Assembly: GCA_963708895.1 (NCBI GenBank)
Contig: CAVPUE010000009.1
Span: 124,001 to 188,000 of the forward strand
Reading direction: 5' to 3'
Origin: Bacillus_BD sp963708895
Lineage (GTDB): Bacteria; Bacillota; Bacilli; Bacillales; Cytobacillaceae
Length of the DNA stretch: 64,000 nt
Shown: positions 1 to 9,378 of the stretch, piece after piece
Position numbering within the stretch: the first letter of the stretch is position 1
Layout: every line of letters begins with the position of its first letter
Notes under the pieces: model-generated
What the model was told of the DNA's origin: nothing
Seen by the model: only the letters and a program-made list of their open reading frames with translations
The model's database searches: none
Made by a program: the position numbers and the translations under genes

Positions 1-126
1 TGTCATAATGATATCCTGCTCGCATTTTGTACAAATAAAGGATGTATATAGATGGATTCCTTTATCCTTTTGTTCTTCACAAATTACACAAACTTCTTCT
101 CTTCGTTCCCTTGCTGTTGAATTCAT
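1..126 (-). CDS. gin: Anti-sigma factor Gin (CsfB), 3' end outside window
   Basis: Only the first 42 codons are present; the gene runs off the left edge. The N-terminus reads MNSTARERREEVC and carries two CxxC pairs (CVIC and CTKC), the zinc-knuckle arrangement of Gin/CsfB. In Bacillus this small sporulation protein inhibits sigma-G (and sigma-E) so that the forespore programme stays in step. The ATG (complement of 124-126) follows a TGGAGGTGG ribosome binding site at 131-140. It lies divergently next to yaaO, the same order as in B. subtilis. Identification rests on the short cysteine pattern plus synteny. Confidence 0.85.
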   Translation of the reverse strand, partial: MNSTARERREEVCVICEEQKDKGIHLYTSFICTKCEQDIIMT

Positions 127-363
127 TACTTCCACCTCCACATCTTCTATATTTTCCATTTTTAAATAATTGTATACAATATTTAAAAAATTTAACCATA
201 TAGTTTGCTTGATTAATATTGTATGTTGCTACTATTCATTGGTTGTATGTCTATGTTAATTCTTTGATTTTGAAACGAATCCGTTCTTGTACTGCAATAT
301 ATTGGTTTGGTCAGTAAACAAGTGTAAAATATAAATAACATAAGAAAAAAGGTAAGGTGCTTT

Positions 364-1800
364 ATGAATCAATCAACTACTCCCTTATACAATCAATTAG
401 TAACTCATCATAAAAGACATCCAATCTCTCTTCATGTTCCTGGCCATAAAAATGGAAGCCTGTTGAGCGAACAAAAATACTCCTATTTTCATGACTTACT
501 TAAATTAGATGTAACTGAATTAACAGGTTTAGATGATCTTCATTCACCAGAGGGCGTGATTCAAGAGGCAGAAGCGTTATTAACTGCATTTTATGGGGTG
601 AAAAAAAGTTACTTTTTAGTGAATGGATCGACAGTAGGTAACCTGACAATGATGTTAGCCCTCTTACATGAAAATGATATTGTATTTGTACAACGAAATA
701 GCCATAAATCTGTCATGAATGGAATCGAATTGACGGGCGCAAAGGCTGTCTTTCTAGATCCTGATTTCAATGAGGAATGGGGTGTTGCAGGAGGCGTCTC
801 TCCGCAAACCATTCAAAGGGCACTCAACCTGTATCCAAAGGTAAAGGCAATCGTCTTAACCTATCCAAATTATTATGGAATGGTAAATGAACTAGAGGAT
901 ATTATCACACTAGCACATGAAAAGGGAATTCCTGTCCTCGTTGATGAAGCACATGGTGCACATTTCATCACTGGAGGACATTTTCCAAAGTCAGCGGTAC
1001 AATTAGGAGCAGACCTTGTTGTGCAATCGGCACATAAAACATTACCTGCGATGACAATGGGTTCATTTTTACATATCAATAGTGAGTATATTTCGATCAA
1101 AGCTGTTGAAAAATACCTTCAATTATTACAATCTAGCAGTCCATCGTATCCGATCATGGCTTCATTAGATATCGCAAGAAGTTATATGGCTACTTATTCG
1201 GATGAGGACCATGCCTATTTATTTTCGCAAATACAATCCTTTAAGAACGAGCTAAGAAAGCTAGATAGGATAACGGTATTGAATGATAATGGTAACGGAG
1301 ATTTACTTAAGGTTACGATTCAATCTGCTAACGAACTAAATGGATTTCAAATGCAAACGTTATTCGAGGAAAAGGGGATCTATACTGAAATGGCAGATCC
1401 AGATAATGTTTTGCTCGTTTTACCTCTTTTAAAAAAGGATCAGGATTATCACTTTCAACAAATAGTTGAGCGCATCAGTCAAGCCTTGGGTCATGTAAGT
1501 CGACAAAGGAGGAATCCGGTAAAGCATATCTATCAACCCAATATATCCACTCTAGCCATGAATCCTAATGAATTCAATCAACATACTATTAGGAAGGTAT
1601 TAGTGGAAGAATCAGTAGGTGAAATTGCTGCAGAAAGGGTTACTCCTTATCCACCGGGAATCCCCTTATTGGTGCCTGGTGAAAGAATAACAGAGGCTAT
1701 TGTACAACAAATACAGTACTTAATTGAATCGGGGGCAAGGTTTCAGGGGAATAGGGATATTTATCAAGGTAAGATAACTGTTTTTGAAAAAAAGGTTTAA
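364..1800 (+). CDS. yaaO: Orn/Lys/Arg decarboxylase family PLP enzyme YaaO
   Basis: A 478-residue fold-type I pyridoxal-phosphate enzyme of the ornithine/lysine/arginine decarboxylase family, close to the length of B. subtilis YaaO. The cofactor region is clear: VDEAHGAH with the PLP-contacting Asp near residue 194, and SAHKTLPAM with the Schiff-base Lys at residue 225. The C-terminal family motif PYPPGIPLLVPGE is near residue 430. The substrate cannot be read from sequence; lysine or arginine decarboxylation is inferred from the family. The start has an AAGGTAAGG ribosome binding site. tmk follows after 21 bases and is probably cotranscribed. Confidence 0.92.
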   Translation: MNQSTTPLYNQLVTHHKRHPISLHVPGHKNGSLLSEQKYSYFHDLLKLDVTELTGLDDLHSPEGVIQEAEALLTAFYGVKKSYFLVNGSTVGNLTMMLALLHENDIVFVQRNSHKSVMNGIELTGAKAVFLDPDFNEEWGVAGGVSPQTIQRALNLYPKVKAIVLTYPNYYGMVNELEDIITLAHEKGIPVLVDEAHGAHFITGGHFPKSAVQLGADLVVQSAHKTLPAMTMGSFLHINSEYISIKAVEKYLQLLQSSSPSYPIMASLDIARSYMATYSDEDHAYLFSQIQSFKNELRKLDRITVLNDNGNGDLLKVTIQSANELNGFQMQTLFEEKGIYTEMADPDNVLLVLPLLKKDQDYHFQQIVERISQALGHVSRQRRNPVKHIYQPNISTLAMNPNEFNQHTIRKVLVEESVGEIAAERVTPYPPGIPLLVPGERITEAIVQQIQYLIESGARFQGNRDIYQGKITVFEKKV

Positions 1801-1821
1801 TAACTAACGGAGGAAAGAGTC

Positions 1822-2454
1822 ATGAACTATTTAATTACACTAGAAGGCGTAGAAGGTTCAGGAAAATCTACGCTCATTCAATATTTAAAGGAACTTATTG
1901 AAAGTATTGGAAAAAAGGTTATTGTTACAAGAGAGCCAGGGGGAATTGAGATATCAGAACAAATCCGTTCCGTTATTTTAGATACGGAAAACACAAAGAT
2001 GGACGGTCGAACGGAAGCTTTACTTTATGCTGCAGCAAGAAGACAGCATTTAGTAGAACGGATTATCCCTGCTTTAAAAGAGGGTAATGTCGTTCTTTGT
2101 GATCGGTTTATTGATAGTAGTTTAGCTTATCAGGGATATGCAAGAGGCCTTGGGATTGATGAGGTGCTTTCCATTAATGAGTTTGCTATTGGGAGTTTTA
2201 TGCCTAACTTAACATTATATTTGGATCTAGATCCCCAAATAGGATTAAGTCGTATTCGTAAAAACAAAGGAAGAGAAGTAAATCGGTTAGATTTAGAGGA
2301 AATTAGTTTCCATTTGAAGGTACGTGAGGGCTATGAGGAAGTAATAAAAAGGTTCCCTGATCGAATTGTGAGAGTGGATGCAAATCAAGAATTAGATAAA
2401 GTACTTTCGGATACGAAGCAGATACTACTAGAAAAGTTAAAGAGTGAAGGCTGA
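1822..2454 (+). CDS. tmk: Thymidylate (dTMP) kinase
   Basis: Phosphorylates dTMP to dTDP with ATP, an essential cytosolic step of dTTP synthesis. The 210-residue protein has the P-loop EGVEGSGKST (residues 8-17), the DRF motif at 94-96 followed by SSLAYQG, and a LID region rich in Arg (SRIRKNKGRE), all typical of bacterial Tmk. The start follows GGAGGAAAG. In B. subtilis tmk continues into darA (yaaQ), yaaR and holB. Here a strong hairpin lies 10 bases after the stop and a convergent gene begins, so the transcript ends here. Confidence 0.97.
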   Translation: MNYLITLEGVEGSGKSTLIQYLKELIESIGKKVIVTREPGGIEISEQIRSVILDTENTKMDGRTEALLYAAARRQHLVERIIPALKEGNVVLCDRFIDSSLAYQGYARGLGIDEVLSINEFAIGSFMPNLTLYLDLDPQIGLSRIRKNKGREVNRLDLEEISFHLKVREGYEEVIKRFPDRIVRVDANQELDKVLSDTKQILLEKLKSEG

Positions 2455-2463
2455 AAATACAAA

Positions 2464-2488
2464 TACCCCCATTCAGAGAATGGGGGTA
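2464..2488. terminator. Bidirectional hairpin between tmk and the glucan synthase gene
   Basis: A perfect 11-bp stem (TACCCCCATTC / GAATGGGGGTA) with a 3-base loop, flanked by A-rich DNA on the left and ACTTTTATA on the right. It sits between convergent genes and probably serves both strands. Confidence 0.85.
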
Positions 2489-2492
2489 ACTT

Positions 2493-4454
2493 TTATAGAT
2501 TCACTTCGACATGATGCTCTTGTCCATCATCTATTAACTCAAAATACAAACCATGTTGGAGCGGTTCAGGAGAGTAAGTTACTTCCTTTCCATCCACCAT
2601 TAAGCTAGGAGTTCCTGTATGATTTTTCACCTCAATGAAATAGGAGGTGTTTCCATAGCGATAGGTGACAGTAAATCCAGGCCATTCATTTGGGATTTTG
2701 GGATCTATATAGAGTTTTTCATTGCGGCGTTTTATGCCTAGAATCCACTCAATACCCGCTTGATACATCCAGCTAGCAGCACCAGTGTACCATGTCCATC
2801 CCGCGTGACCTTCATTCGGTTTGGCTGTATAGACATCGGCAGCCATTGCATATGGTTCTCCCACATACCGTTTGACTTCCTGAGCGGTACGTGTATGATT
2901 CATTGGATTTAACAGATCAAACATTTCCATCGCTTTATCGCCGTTTCCAAGCTTACTCCAGGCGACAATCCCCCAAATGACGCCATGGGTATATTGTGCT
3001 CCATTTTCTCGAAGACCTGGAGGATATCCTTGAATATAGCCAGGATTAGGTTCTGTTTTGTCAAAGGCTGGAGTTAACAGGCGAACCACGGAAAGATCTC
3101 TTTCAACGAGTTCACGATCAAATGAATTCATCGCTTGTGTGGCACGCTCAATTGTTGCACCATCAGAAATAACGGACCATGATTGAGCAATTGCATCAAT
3201 TTGACATTCCTCATTTTGAATCGAGCCTAGCCAGTCACCCCAATCAGTAAAGGCGCGACGATACCATTTTCCATCCCATGCATGCTTGTTTAAGGCATCT
3301 ATGAATTGTTTCCTGCTATCAAGGTAGGCCTTTGCTTTATCAGAGTCACCACGACTCGAACAGATCTCATCAAACCGCTTTAAGATATCGCAGATAAACC
3401 AACCTAACCAGACACTTTCACCACGTCCATTGGCACCAACAAGATTCATTCCATCATTCCAATCGCCCACCCCCATTAATGGCAGTCCATGCTCACCAAT
3501 TCGTGATAAGGCTTTGTCAATGGCCCGTAGACAGTGTTCATAAATATGAGCTGATTGGCTAGATTGTTCTGTTGGCTCATAGCGCTCATGTTCACCATCT
3601 TTCAGTGGTTCACTATGAAGGAAAGGTACAACCTCATCCAATACGCTGGCATCTCCTGTTTGTTCAAGGTACCGTGATACGGTATAGGGTAGCCACAGTA
3701 AATCATCCGTGAATAACGTACGAATCCCTCTTTGAGTTTCTTCATGCCACCAGTGTTGCACATCGCCCTCTTCATACTGATGTGTCGCGTGAAGTAAAAT
3801 TTGTTTTCGTGTTAATTCAGGCAAGGTGTGAAGCATGGCTAAGGAATCCTGTAATTGATCACGGAATCCATAGGCGCCACCCGCCTGGTAAAAGGCAGTC
3901 CTTGCCCACATCCGACAGGAGAGTGATTGATATAACAACCATCCATTTAGAAGGATATTGGTTTGGACGGATGGAGTCGAAACTTGAATTTGATTCAAGT
4001 GTTTATCCCAAAAATGGATGACGTCTTGTAATGCTTCTTCACAAATAGCAGGCTGGCTATACTTTTTGGCTAATTCAACAACACCTTCATTAGAATCATC
4101 ACAGCCTAAAAGGACATAAACCACCCTTTCAGAATGAGGGTCTAATGTTAGTTTTTGTTGAATAGCTCCACAAGTTTCATTGAAAGAACCGGTACGACCC
4201 GATAGTGAAACATTATCTAAACCAGCGGGGTGCTCCATTGTTCCATTCCGTCCAATAAATTCAGTACGATCAGCTGTCCATGACTGACTTTCCAATAAAG
4301 ATGTTTTTCCATCTGCCGTTCCTTCAGGGAAAATCCCTAAAAAGGCCGTTGCATCTCGGAATATTTCTTGGTAGTGATTTTGAGCCATTAAAATATGGGC
4401 TTCATCGTTCCACTGAGGAGACAATATAAGGTGCATTTGCTGGACGACCGACAC
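2493..4454 (-). CDS. C-terminal segment: GH94 catalytic domain of the glucan synthase-like protein
   Basis: This 653-codon frame holds the (alpha/alpha)6 barrel and C-terminal beta-domain of a GH94/GH36-type phosphorylase. GVGDWNDGMNLVG near residues 330-342 contains the general-acid Asp region characteristic of GH94; NPGYIQGYPPG, TWYTGAASWMYQ and the trailing GIKRRNEKLYIDP are also family signatures. The apparent ATG lies inside the gene, since the homologous sequence EAHILMAQN continues upstream in the neighbouring frame. It should be read as the end of one long protein and not as an independent gene. Confidence 0.8.
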   Translation of the reverse strand: MSVVQQMHLILSPQWNDEAHILMAQNHYQEIFRDATAFLGIFPEGTADGKTSLLESQSWTADRTEFIGRNGTMEHPAGLDNVSLSGRTGSFNETCGAIQQKLTLDPHSERVVYVLLGCDDSNEGVVELAKKYSQPAICEEALQDVIHFWDKHLNQIQVSTPSVQTNILLNGWLLYQSLSCRMWARTAFYQAGGAYGFRDQLQDSLAMLHTLPELTRKQILLHATHQYEEGDVQHWWHEETQRGIRTLFTDDLLWLPYTVSRYLEQTGDASVLDEVVPFLHSEPLKDGEHERYEPTEQSSQSAHIYEHCLRAIDKALSRIGEHGLPLMGVGDWNDGMNLVGANGRGESVWLGWFICDILKRFDEICSSRGDSDKAKAYLDSRKQFIDALNKHAWDGKWYRRAFTDWGDWLGSIQNEECQIDAIAQSWSVISDGATIERATQAMNSFDRELVERDLSVVRLLTPAFDKTEPNPGYIQGYPPGLRENGAQYTHGVIWGIVAWSKLGNGDKAMEMFDLLNPMNHTRTAQEVKRYVGEPYAMAADVYTAKPNEGHAGWTWYTGAASWMYQAGIEWILGIKRRNEKLYIDPKIPNEWPGFTVTYRYGNTSYFIEVKNHTGTPSLMVDGKEVTYSPEPLQHGLYFELIDDGQEHHVEVNL

Positions 4455-5637
4455 CTAATACCCATTCTGCGTAGTAGGTCAAAGAAATTTGTCTTTGCAC
4501 ATCACTATTGTTTTTCACAGTGAACTTTATGATCTTTACTGGATCCTCTTTTGGAACATAGACCATCATTTCATGGAATATTCCATTCCTTTCATGCTCG
4601 AAACATGTATACCCGCGACCGTGAGTAATCTTATAGGGTTCCTTAGAGTGAAGGGTAGAGGGCGCTGCAGACCAAATATCCCCACTTTCCTCATCTCGTA
4701 AATAGGCCGTTTCTGTCGGCGGATCCAAAACAGGGTCATTTGACCACGGTGTCAGCTTACACTCACGACTATTATTCCACCATGTATAACCTGTGCCCAT
4801 TTCCGAAACAAAGGTACCAAATTTAGGATTGGCCATAACATTGATCCATGGTGCTGGTAGATGATGTCCATTTTTAATTAAAATATGATATTCTTTTCCA
4901 TCCCGTGAAAAACCACCCCAGCTATTGAAAAATTGCCAATTGCTTGTATCCTCAAGCCGAGCTTGCTGTTCTGTTAGGGAGGAATATGAATTAGCTTGTT
5001 TACTTGGGACTAGCTTTTCTAGACTAACATCATCTTCCTTTTCCTTTGGTATTCGTGTTTGCGCTTTTAAGCTGATTCCACCTGCTTGTAAAATCAAGCG
5101 GGATACAGCCATTAATAAATTTCGATCCTCTTGTGACAATTGATTGGCTGGTATCGCAAATACGCCAGAGGAACCGGCTCCAAAACGATCAACACCATGT
5201 TCTGCGGTGCGTTGTAGTGCTTCTTGTAGATTTTGTTGATAACCACCAGCTGATTCATTGAGCAGAACAAGATCAAATAGTAGTCCAAGTCGCCGTAAAT
5301 ACTCATGTCCTGTGAGGATTTTCGTGACAAATGGCATTTGGCTTTCATTTTCAATTTTAACAAGTAAAATAGGGCGGTCTCCAGATATTCCATAAGACCA
5401 CAAACTTGATTGTCCTTTTTTATTGTTTATAATACTGCTTTCATTCTCTTGACGGAGTGGTGGTCGATAGAGAATTTGACCCGCTAAGTTCTGAAACTCT
5501 GTTGCTTCACGACTTGATAAGCGTAAGTTTCGTAATTCAATTTGCGCTCGATTCCATGCCATTTGAAAGGCTCTTTCTACAGATTGGTCTGCAGGTGAAG
5601 CGACGAACGATATCAATTGCCTCTTCTTTATTCTCAC
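4402..5637 (-). CDS. Segment of the glucan synthase-like protein: second GH94 beta-supersandwich
   Basis: A 411-codon frame overlapping both neighbours by short stretches, as expected for +1 frame breaks inside one gene. From about residue 235 it contains the carbohydrate-binding/beta-supersandwich signature of GH94 enzymes: NSWGGFSRDGKEY, PAPWINVMANP, GTGYTWWNNSRE and PWSNDP. The end, YYAEWVLGVGRPANAPYIV, is homologous to the sequence just before the barrel domain. No ribosome binding site supports separate translation. Confidence 0.78.
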   Translation of the reverse strand: MRIKKRQLISFVASPADQSVERAFQMAWNRAQIELRNLRLSSREATEFQNLAGQILYRPPLRQENESSIINNKKGQSSLWSYGISGDRPILLVKIENESQMPFVTKILTGHEYLRRLGLLFDLVLLNESAGGYQQNLQEALQRTAEHGVDRFGAGSSGVFAIPANQLSQEDRNLLMAVSRLILQAGGISLKAQTRIPKEKEDDVSLEKLVPSKQANSYSSLTEQQARLEDTSNWQFFNSWGGFSRDGKEYHILIKNGHHLPAPWINVMANPKFGTFVSEMGTGYTWWNNSRECKLTPWSNDPVLDPPTETAYLRDEESGDIWSAAPSTLHSKEPYKITHGRGYTCFEHERNGIFHEMMVYVPKEDPVKIIKFTVKNNSDVQRQISLTYYAEWVLGVGRPANAPYIVSSVER

Positions 5638-8600
5638 TTACAGAGGTAATCGCAAATAATTGAATGTGATCACCTGGTTTGATTGAGACTCTGCGACGCA
5701 TGATAAATGCTGGATCTGCCACTGAGCCGACTTTACCACGTAGACGAGAACGAATCGATCCAGGTTCTCCTAAATTGAATCCTCGTTCAATAAAGCTAGA
5801 ACGACTTGTTTCAAACTCAATCGTTCCAACATGATTCCCCTCTAAAAGCAGTGAATGGGCTGCCCATAAAGTTTGCTCCCCCTTTTCACGAGGTCGTCTA
5901 CCAGCAACTAAACAGCCTGATTCCTGGTCAAATTCCGTACGAATAAACAATTTACTAAAGGCTGTGTGTGCCTCGTCTGCAATGGGGTTGGCTAAAGCCA
6001 ATTCCGTAAAAGTAGTTACATCAAGTAACTTAGATTCTTTACCGCTATTGGTTAAGGTGATGCGACGTATTTCAGCATTCCATTCTGGAGATACACTAAT
6101 TTCCATCGACGTCTTGATGTCTCCATCCTTACGCATAAAGGTAGCCTTATCCAAACCAAATTGAACAAGCTGATCTGGTGATTCTACTTTACATGGCTGG
6201 TAGGAAGGGGACCATACTTTATCTGTTGATATATCACGAATATAGACATAGTTACCCCAGTGATCCATGACCGGATCTGGACGCCATCTTGAAACAAGTA
6301 ACCCTTTATAAAGGCTAAATCCACTTCCACTATTCGTGACAACCGTTGTAAACGAACCATTTGATAGCACGTTCACCTCAGGTGTTCGATTGTGTGGTGA
6401 ACGGAACTCTCGAAGTGACACGGTGTCTTGTTTTTGTTTTGCAGGAGATTCAAGCTCACGGGTCATCGCTGGATGCCTAATGAACTTTGCCCTTTTCGGA
6501 ATTCGTTCTTGTAGAAGCAATTCTGCCGCACGTACTTGCTTATTGCGATGAAATCGTTCATAGATTGGTGTTGGCAGCAGTAAATTGGCAATCGTTAGCA
6601 TACTCATTCCTTGGTGGTGGGCCATAAAACTTTGGATCACCATATGTTTTTTATTTTCAGGTAATCGCCTTTGAGTAAAATCAATTGCCTCATAATATCC
6701 GTACTTGCCTCGGCCACCTAATTGTTCAATCTGTTTTAAAGCTTGAAGTGTTTTTCCTTTTGCATAGGGTAGGGCTAGGATGGTTGCATAGGGTGCTACA
6801 ACCAAGTCCTGTTCAAGTCCACGCTTAAATCCAAGCCCAGGGACACCAAAGGCACGATACTGATAGTTCAATTGATAGTCAAAGGCATAGAAGCCTGACT
6901 CAGATATACCAAATGGCACATTTCTTTGCTCTGCATACTCCGTTTGCCGATGGACAACTCCCTTATAGGTATTTTCCCATAGAGAGTTTCGATAAGTTCG
7001 CATATAGATCCAAGGCATTAAGTATTCAAACATCGTAGCAGACCAAGAAAGCAGTACTGGTGTATTTCCTGATTTCGTCATGGTTCTACCGAGTGTTTTC
7101 CAGTGTGAAACAGATACTTGACCAAGGGCAATGGCAATAAAGCTTGCTTGTCTCGCTTCAGAGGCCATTAAATCATAAAGAATATCATCTCGTTCATGAC
7201 GTTCAACATGGTAGCCTAAAGTAAATAGTTTGGCATGATGATCATACAATGGGATGAAATTCGTTTCCTGAATCATCTTGTCCATTCGTTTTAAAAGCTG
7301 TTTACCCTTCTTGACCCATTCTTCATAGTTAAAATTTCGAAGCAGCTTTCCAGATCCTACAGGTGATAGTTCTTCTGAAAAGGCAATTTGCAGGGAATCA
7401 CTGTCTTTCTTATGATCAGCAAATTCATCATCTTGATCATAAGAACCGATTAATTCTGCTAAGCCTTCCTTGACTGTAATTAAAGAGCCAACAAAGTTTC
7501 CTGAATCAACGGTGGAAACATAAATAGGTGACAATGGTTTAAGTGTTACGGTGTCATACCAGTTGTATAAATGGCCTTCCCATTTTTCCAATCGATCGAT
7601 CGTATCTAACGTTTGCTCCAATCTTTGGATGAGTTCTGGTGTATCAATAAAGTTAAAGTCTTTCGCTGCTAGGGCACAGGTTATGTATAATCCAATATTG
7701 GTCGGTGATGTACGATGGGCAATTCCATTCGGTGGATCGATTTGGACATTATCAGGTGGTAACCAATTGTCCTCGTCTGTCACGTAATCATCGTAAAATG
7801 ACCATATTTCTTTAGAAAGATTTCGTAATTGTTCTGTTTCTTCCTTGGAAAAGGAAAAATGCTCTTGCCGAACAGGTTTGTTTAACCATCTAACGACAAA
7901 TGGCGTACATGCCCATAAAGCGGCAAGCATAAGGCCTACGATTTGGACTGTCAAATTTCGGTAGAGTAACGTAGCTACTATAAAAAGCCCTATTAGCAAA
8001 TAACCACTATACAATCCATAGAAGTGATTTCGCTTTTGTGAATTTTTCCGCTCTTCCTCCGCAGATGTAACCCATTCTAATAACTGTCTCTTTGAAACCA
8101 TCAGGCGATACATCGTTCTAATAATGGCATCAAGTAGTAAGACGGATTGAAAGGGTAGGGTGATGATGCTTACTAAAACCTGTCCTACTGTGTGGAGGAA
8201 GCTCTTTGTATTTTGAATCACATCCTGTATCGATAACAGCGATCGAAATACAGGTAAAAATAATGTTGATAGTGCGATAAAAATCCATCGTAAGGGGGGA
8301 CCTGGTAAAATGGTCATCGCTAAAAGCATAATCACAAATATTCCAGGAGATAATAAACTTCGACGTAAATTATCAATAATTTGCCAGCGAGTTAATATAG
8401 ATAAATCAACCGGTACAAGTTTCCCCTTGCGATTATAGGCCTTTGGAAAAAGCCATAATAACAATTGCCAATCTCCACGTACCCAACGATGCAGTCTTTT
8501 TTGAAAGGAGCTAAATAGAGCAGGGTGGTCGTCTATTAATTCAATATCTGAAAGCAAACCCGCACGAAGATAGCCACCTTCTAATAAATCATGGCTTAAC

Positions 8601-9331
8601 ACTCGATTTTCAGGAATTCTTTCGCAAAGAACTTCGTAAAATGATTGGACATCAAAGATTCCCTTTCCAGTAAAAATCCCTTGTCCAAACACATCTTGAT
8701 AAGCATCCGAAACGGCAAAAGCATACGGATCAATTCCTGGATCTGATGACCATAAATTAGCTAAGTTGGACCTTGTCGTAGCCTCATGACTAATCGCCAC
8801 TCTAGGTTGCAGGACACCATGACCTTCCACGACACGTGTCCCATTTTGATTTAATCGAGGCTGATTATAAGGAAAATGCAAAGTTCCAATCATCCGATGG
8901 GCACTTTCAAGTGGAAGCTGTGTATCTGAATCAAGCGTCAAAATATAGCGAATATCTGCTAAAGCGGATCTGTCACCTTCTATATTCATAAAACTAGTAT
9001 CTTTTTTTCCTTTTAAAAGCTCAACAAATTCGACTAGTTTTCCACGCTTTCTTTCCCAGCCAATCCATTTCCTTTCAGAGGGATTCCATTTTCTTTGTCG
9101 TTGAAACAAGAGGAATGAACCCTTCGAATATTTTTGATTTAATTTATAAATCTTTTTCCTAGCAGCTGCTAGGATTACTTCATCTTGCGGACCATGCTCA
9201 GAATCTGCATCTGCAAAATCACTTAATAAAGCAAAATGGAGATTTGGATGCTTATTGGCTAAATAATGCAGTTCAAGTCGATCTGTTAATTCTTCAACAT
9301 CCTGAAGTGACGACCATATGACAGGAATCAC
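5537..9331 (-). CDS. Central segment of the glucan synthase-like protein: GT84-like transferase, membrane helices, glucoamylase-like domain
   Basis: The 1,264-codon core. A GT84/GT-A-like region includes LDSDTQLPLES (DxD-like), GEGG-type surroundings of the acceptor site (LLEGGYLRAGLLSD) and RLHRWVRGDW, resembling the Q/RxxRW motif of processive synthases. Several hydrophobic helices follow (about residues 320-470). A glucoamylase-like domain contains GISESGFYAFDYQ and LGFKRGLEQDLVVAPYA, and the first GH94 supersandwich begins near SRWRPDPVMDHWGNY. The frame reads upstream of its first ATG through IEKVKKPSLLLRYDFS, so the true start is far upstream. Confidence 0.82.
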   Translation of the reverse strand: MIPVIWSSLQDVEELTDRLELHYLANKHPNLHFALLSDFADADSEHGPQDEVILAAARKKIYKLNQKYSKGSFLLFQRQRKWNPSERKWIGWERKRGKLVEFVELLKGKKDTSFMNIEGDRSALADIRYILTLDSDTQLPLESAHRMIGTLHFPYNQPRLNQNGTRVVEGHGVLQPRVAISHEATTRSNLANLWSSDPGIDPYAFAVSDAYQDVFGQGIFTGKGIFDVQSFYEVLCERIPENRVLSHDLLEGGYLRAGLLSDIELIDDHPALFSSFQKRLHRWVRGDWQLLLWLFPKAYNRKGKLVPVDLSILTRWQIIDNLRRSLLSPGIFVIMLLAMTILPGPPLRWIFIALSTLFLPVFRSLLSIQDVIQNTKSFLHTVGQVLVSIITLPFQSVLLLDAIIRTMYRLMVSKRQLLEWVTSAEEERKNSQKRNHFYGLYSGYLLIGLFIVATLLYRNLTVQIVGLMLAALWACTPFVVRWLNKPVRQEHFSFSKEETEQLRNLSKEIWSFYDDYVTDEDNWLPPDNVQIDPPNGIAHRTSPTNIGLYITCALAAKDFNFIDTPELIQRLEQTLDTIDRLEKWEGHLYNWYDTVTLKPLSPIYVSTVDSGNFVGSLITVKEGLAELIGSYDQDDEFADHKKDSDSLQIAFSEELSPVGSGKLLRNFNYEEWVKKGKQLLKRMDKMIQETNFIPLYDHHAKLFTLGYHVERHERDDILYDLMASEARQASFIAIALGQVSVSHWKTLGRTMTKSGNTPVLLSWSATMFEYLMPWIYMRTYRNSLWENTYKGVVHRQTEYAEQRNVPFGISESGFYAFDYQLNYQYRAFGVPGLGFKRGLEQDLVVAPYATILALPYAKGKTLQALKQIEQLGGRGKYGYYEAIDFTQRRLPENKKHMVIQSFMAHHQGMSMLTIANLLLPTPIYERFHRNKQVRAAELLLQERIPKRAKFIRHPAMTRELESPAKQKQDTVSLREFRSPHNRTPEVNVLSNGSFTTVVTNSGSGFSLYKGLLVSRWRPDPVMDHWGNYVYIRDISTDKVWSPSYQPCKVESPDQLVQFGLDKATFMRKDGDIKTSMEISVSPEWNAEIRRITLTNSGKESKLLDVTTFTELALANPIADEAHTAFSKLFIRTEFDQESGCLVAGRRPREKGEQTLWAAHSLLLEGNHVGTIEFETSRSSFIERGFNLGEPGSIRSRLRGKVGSVADPAFIMRRRVSIKPGDHIQLFAITSVSENKEEAIDIVRRFTCRPICRKSLSNGMESSAN

Positions 9332-9378
9332 AACAGCTGTTGAAGCCTCAATCGGGATTTCCCTTGAAAAGTCATATC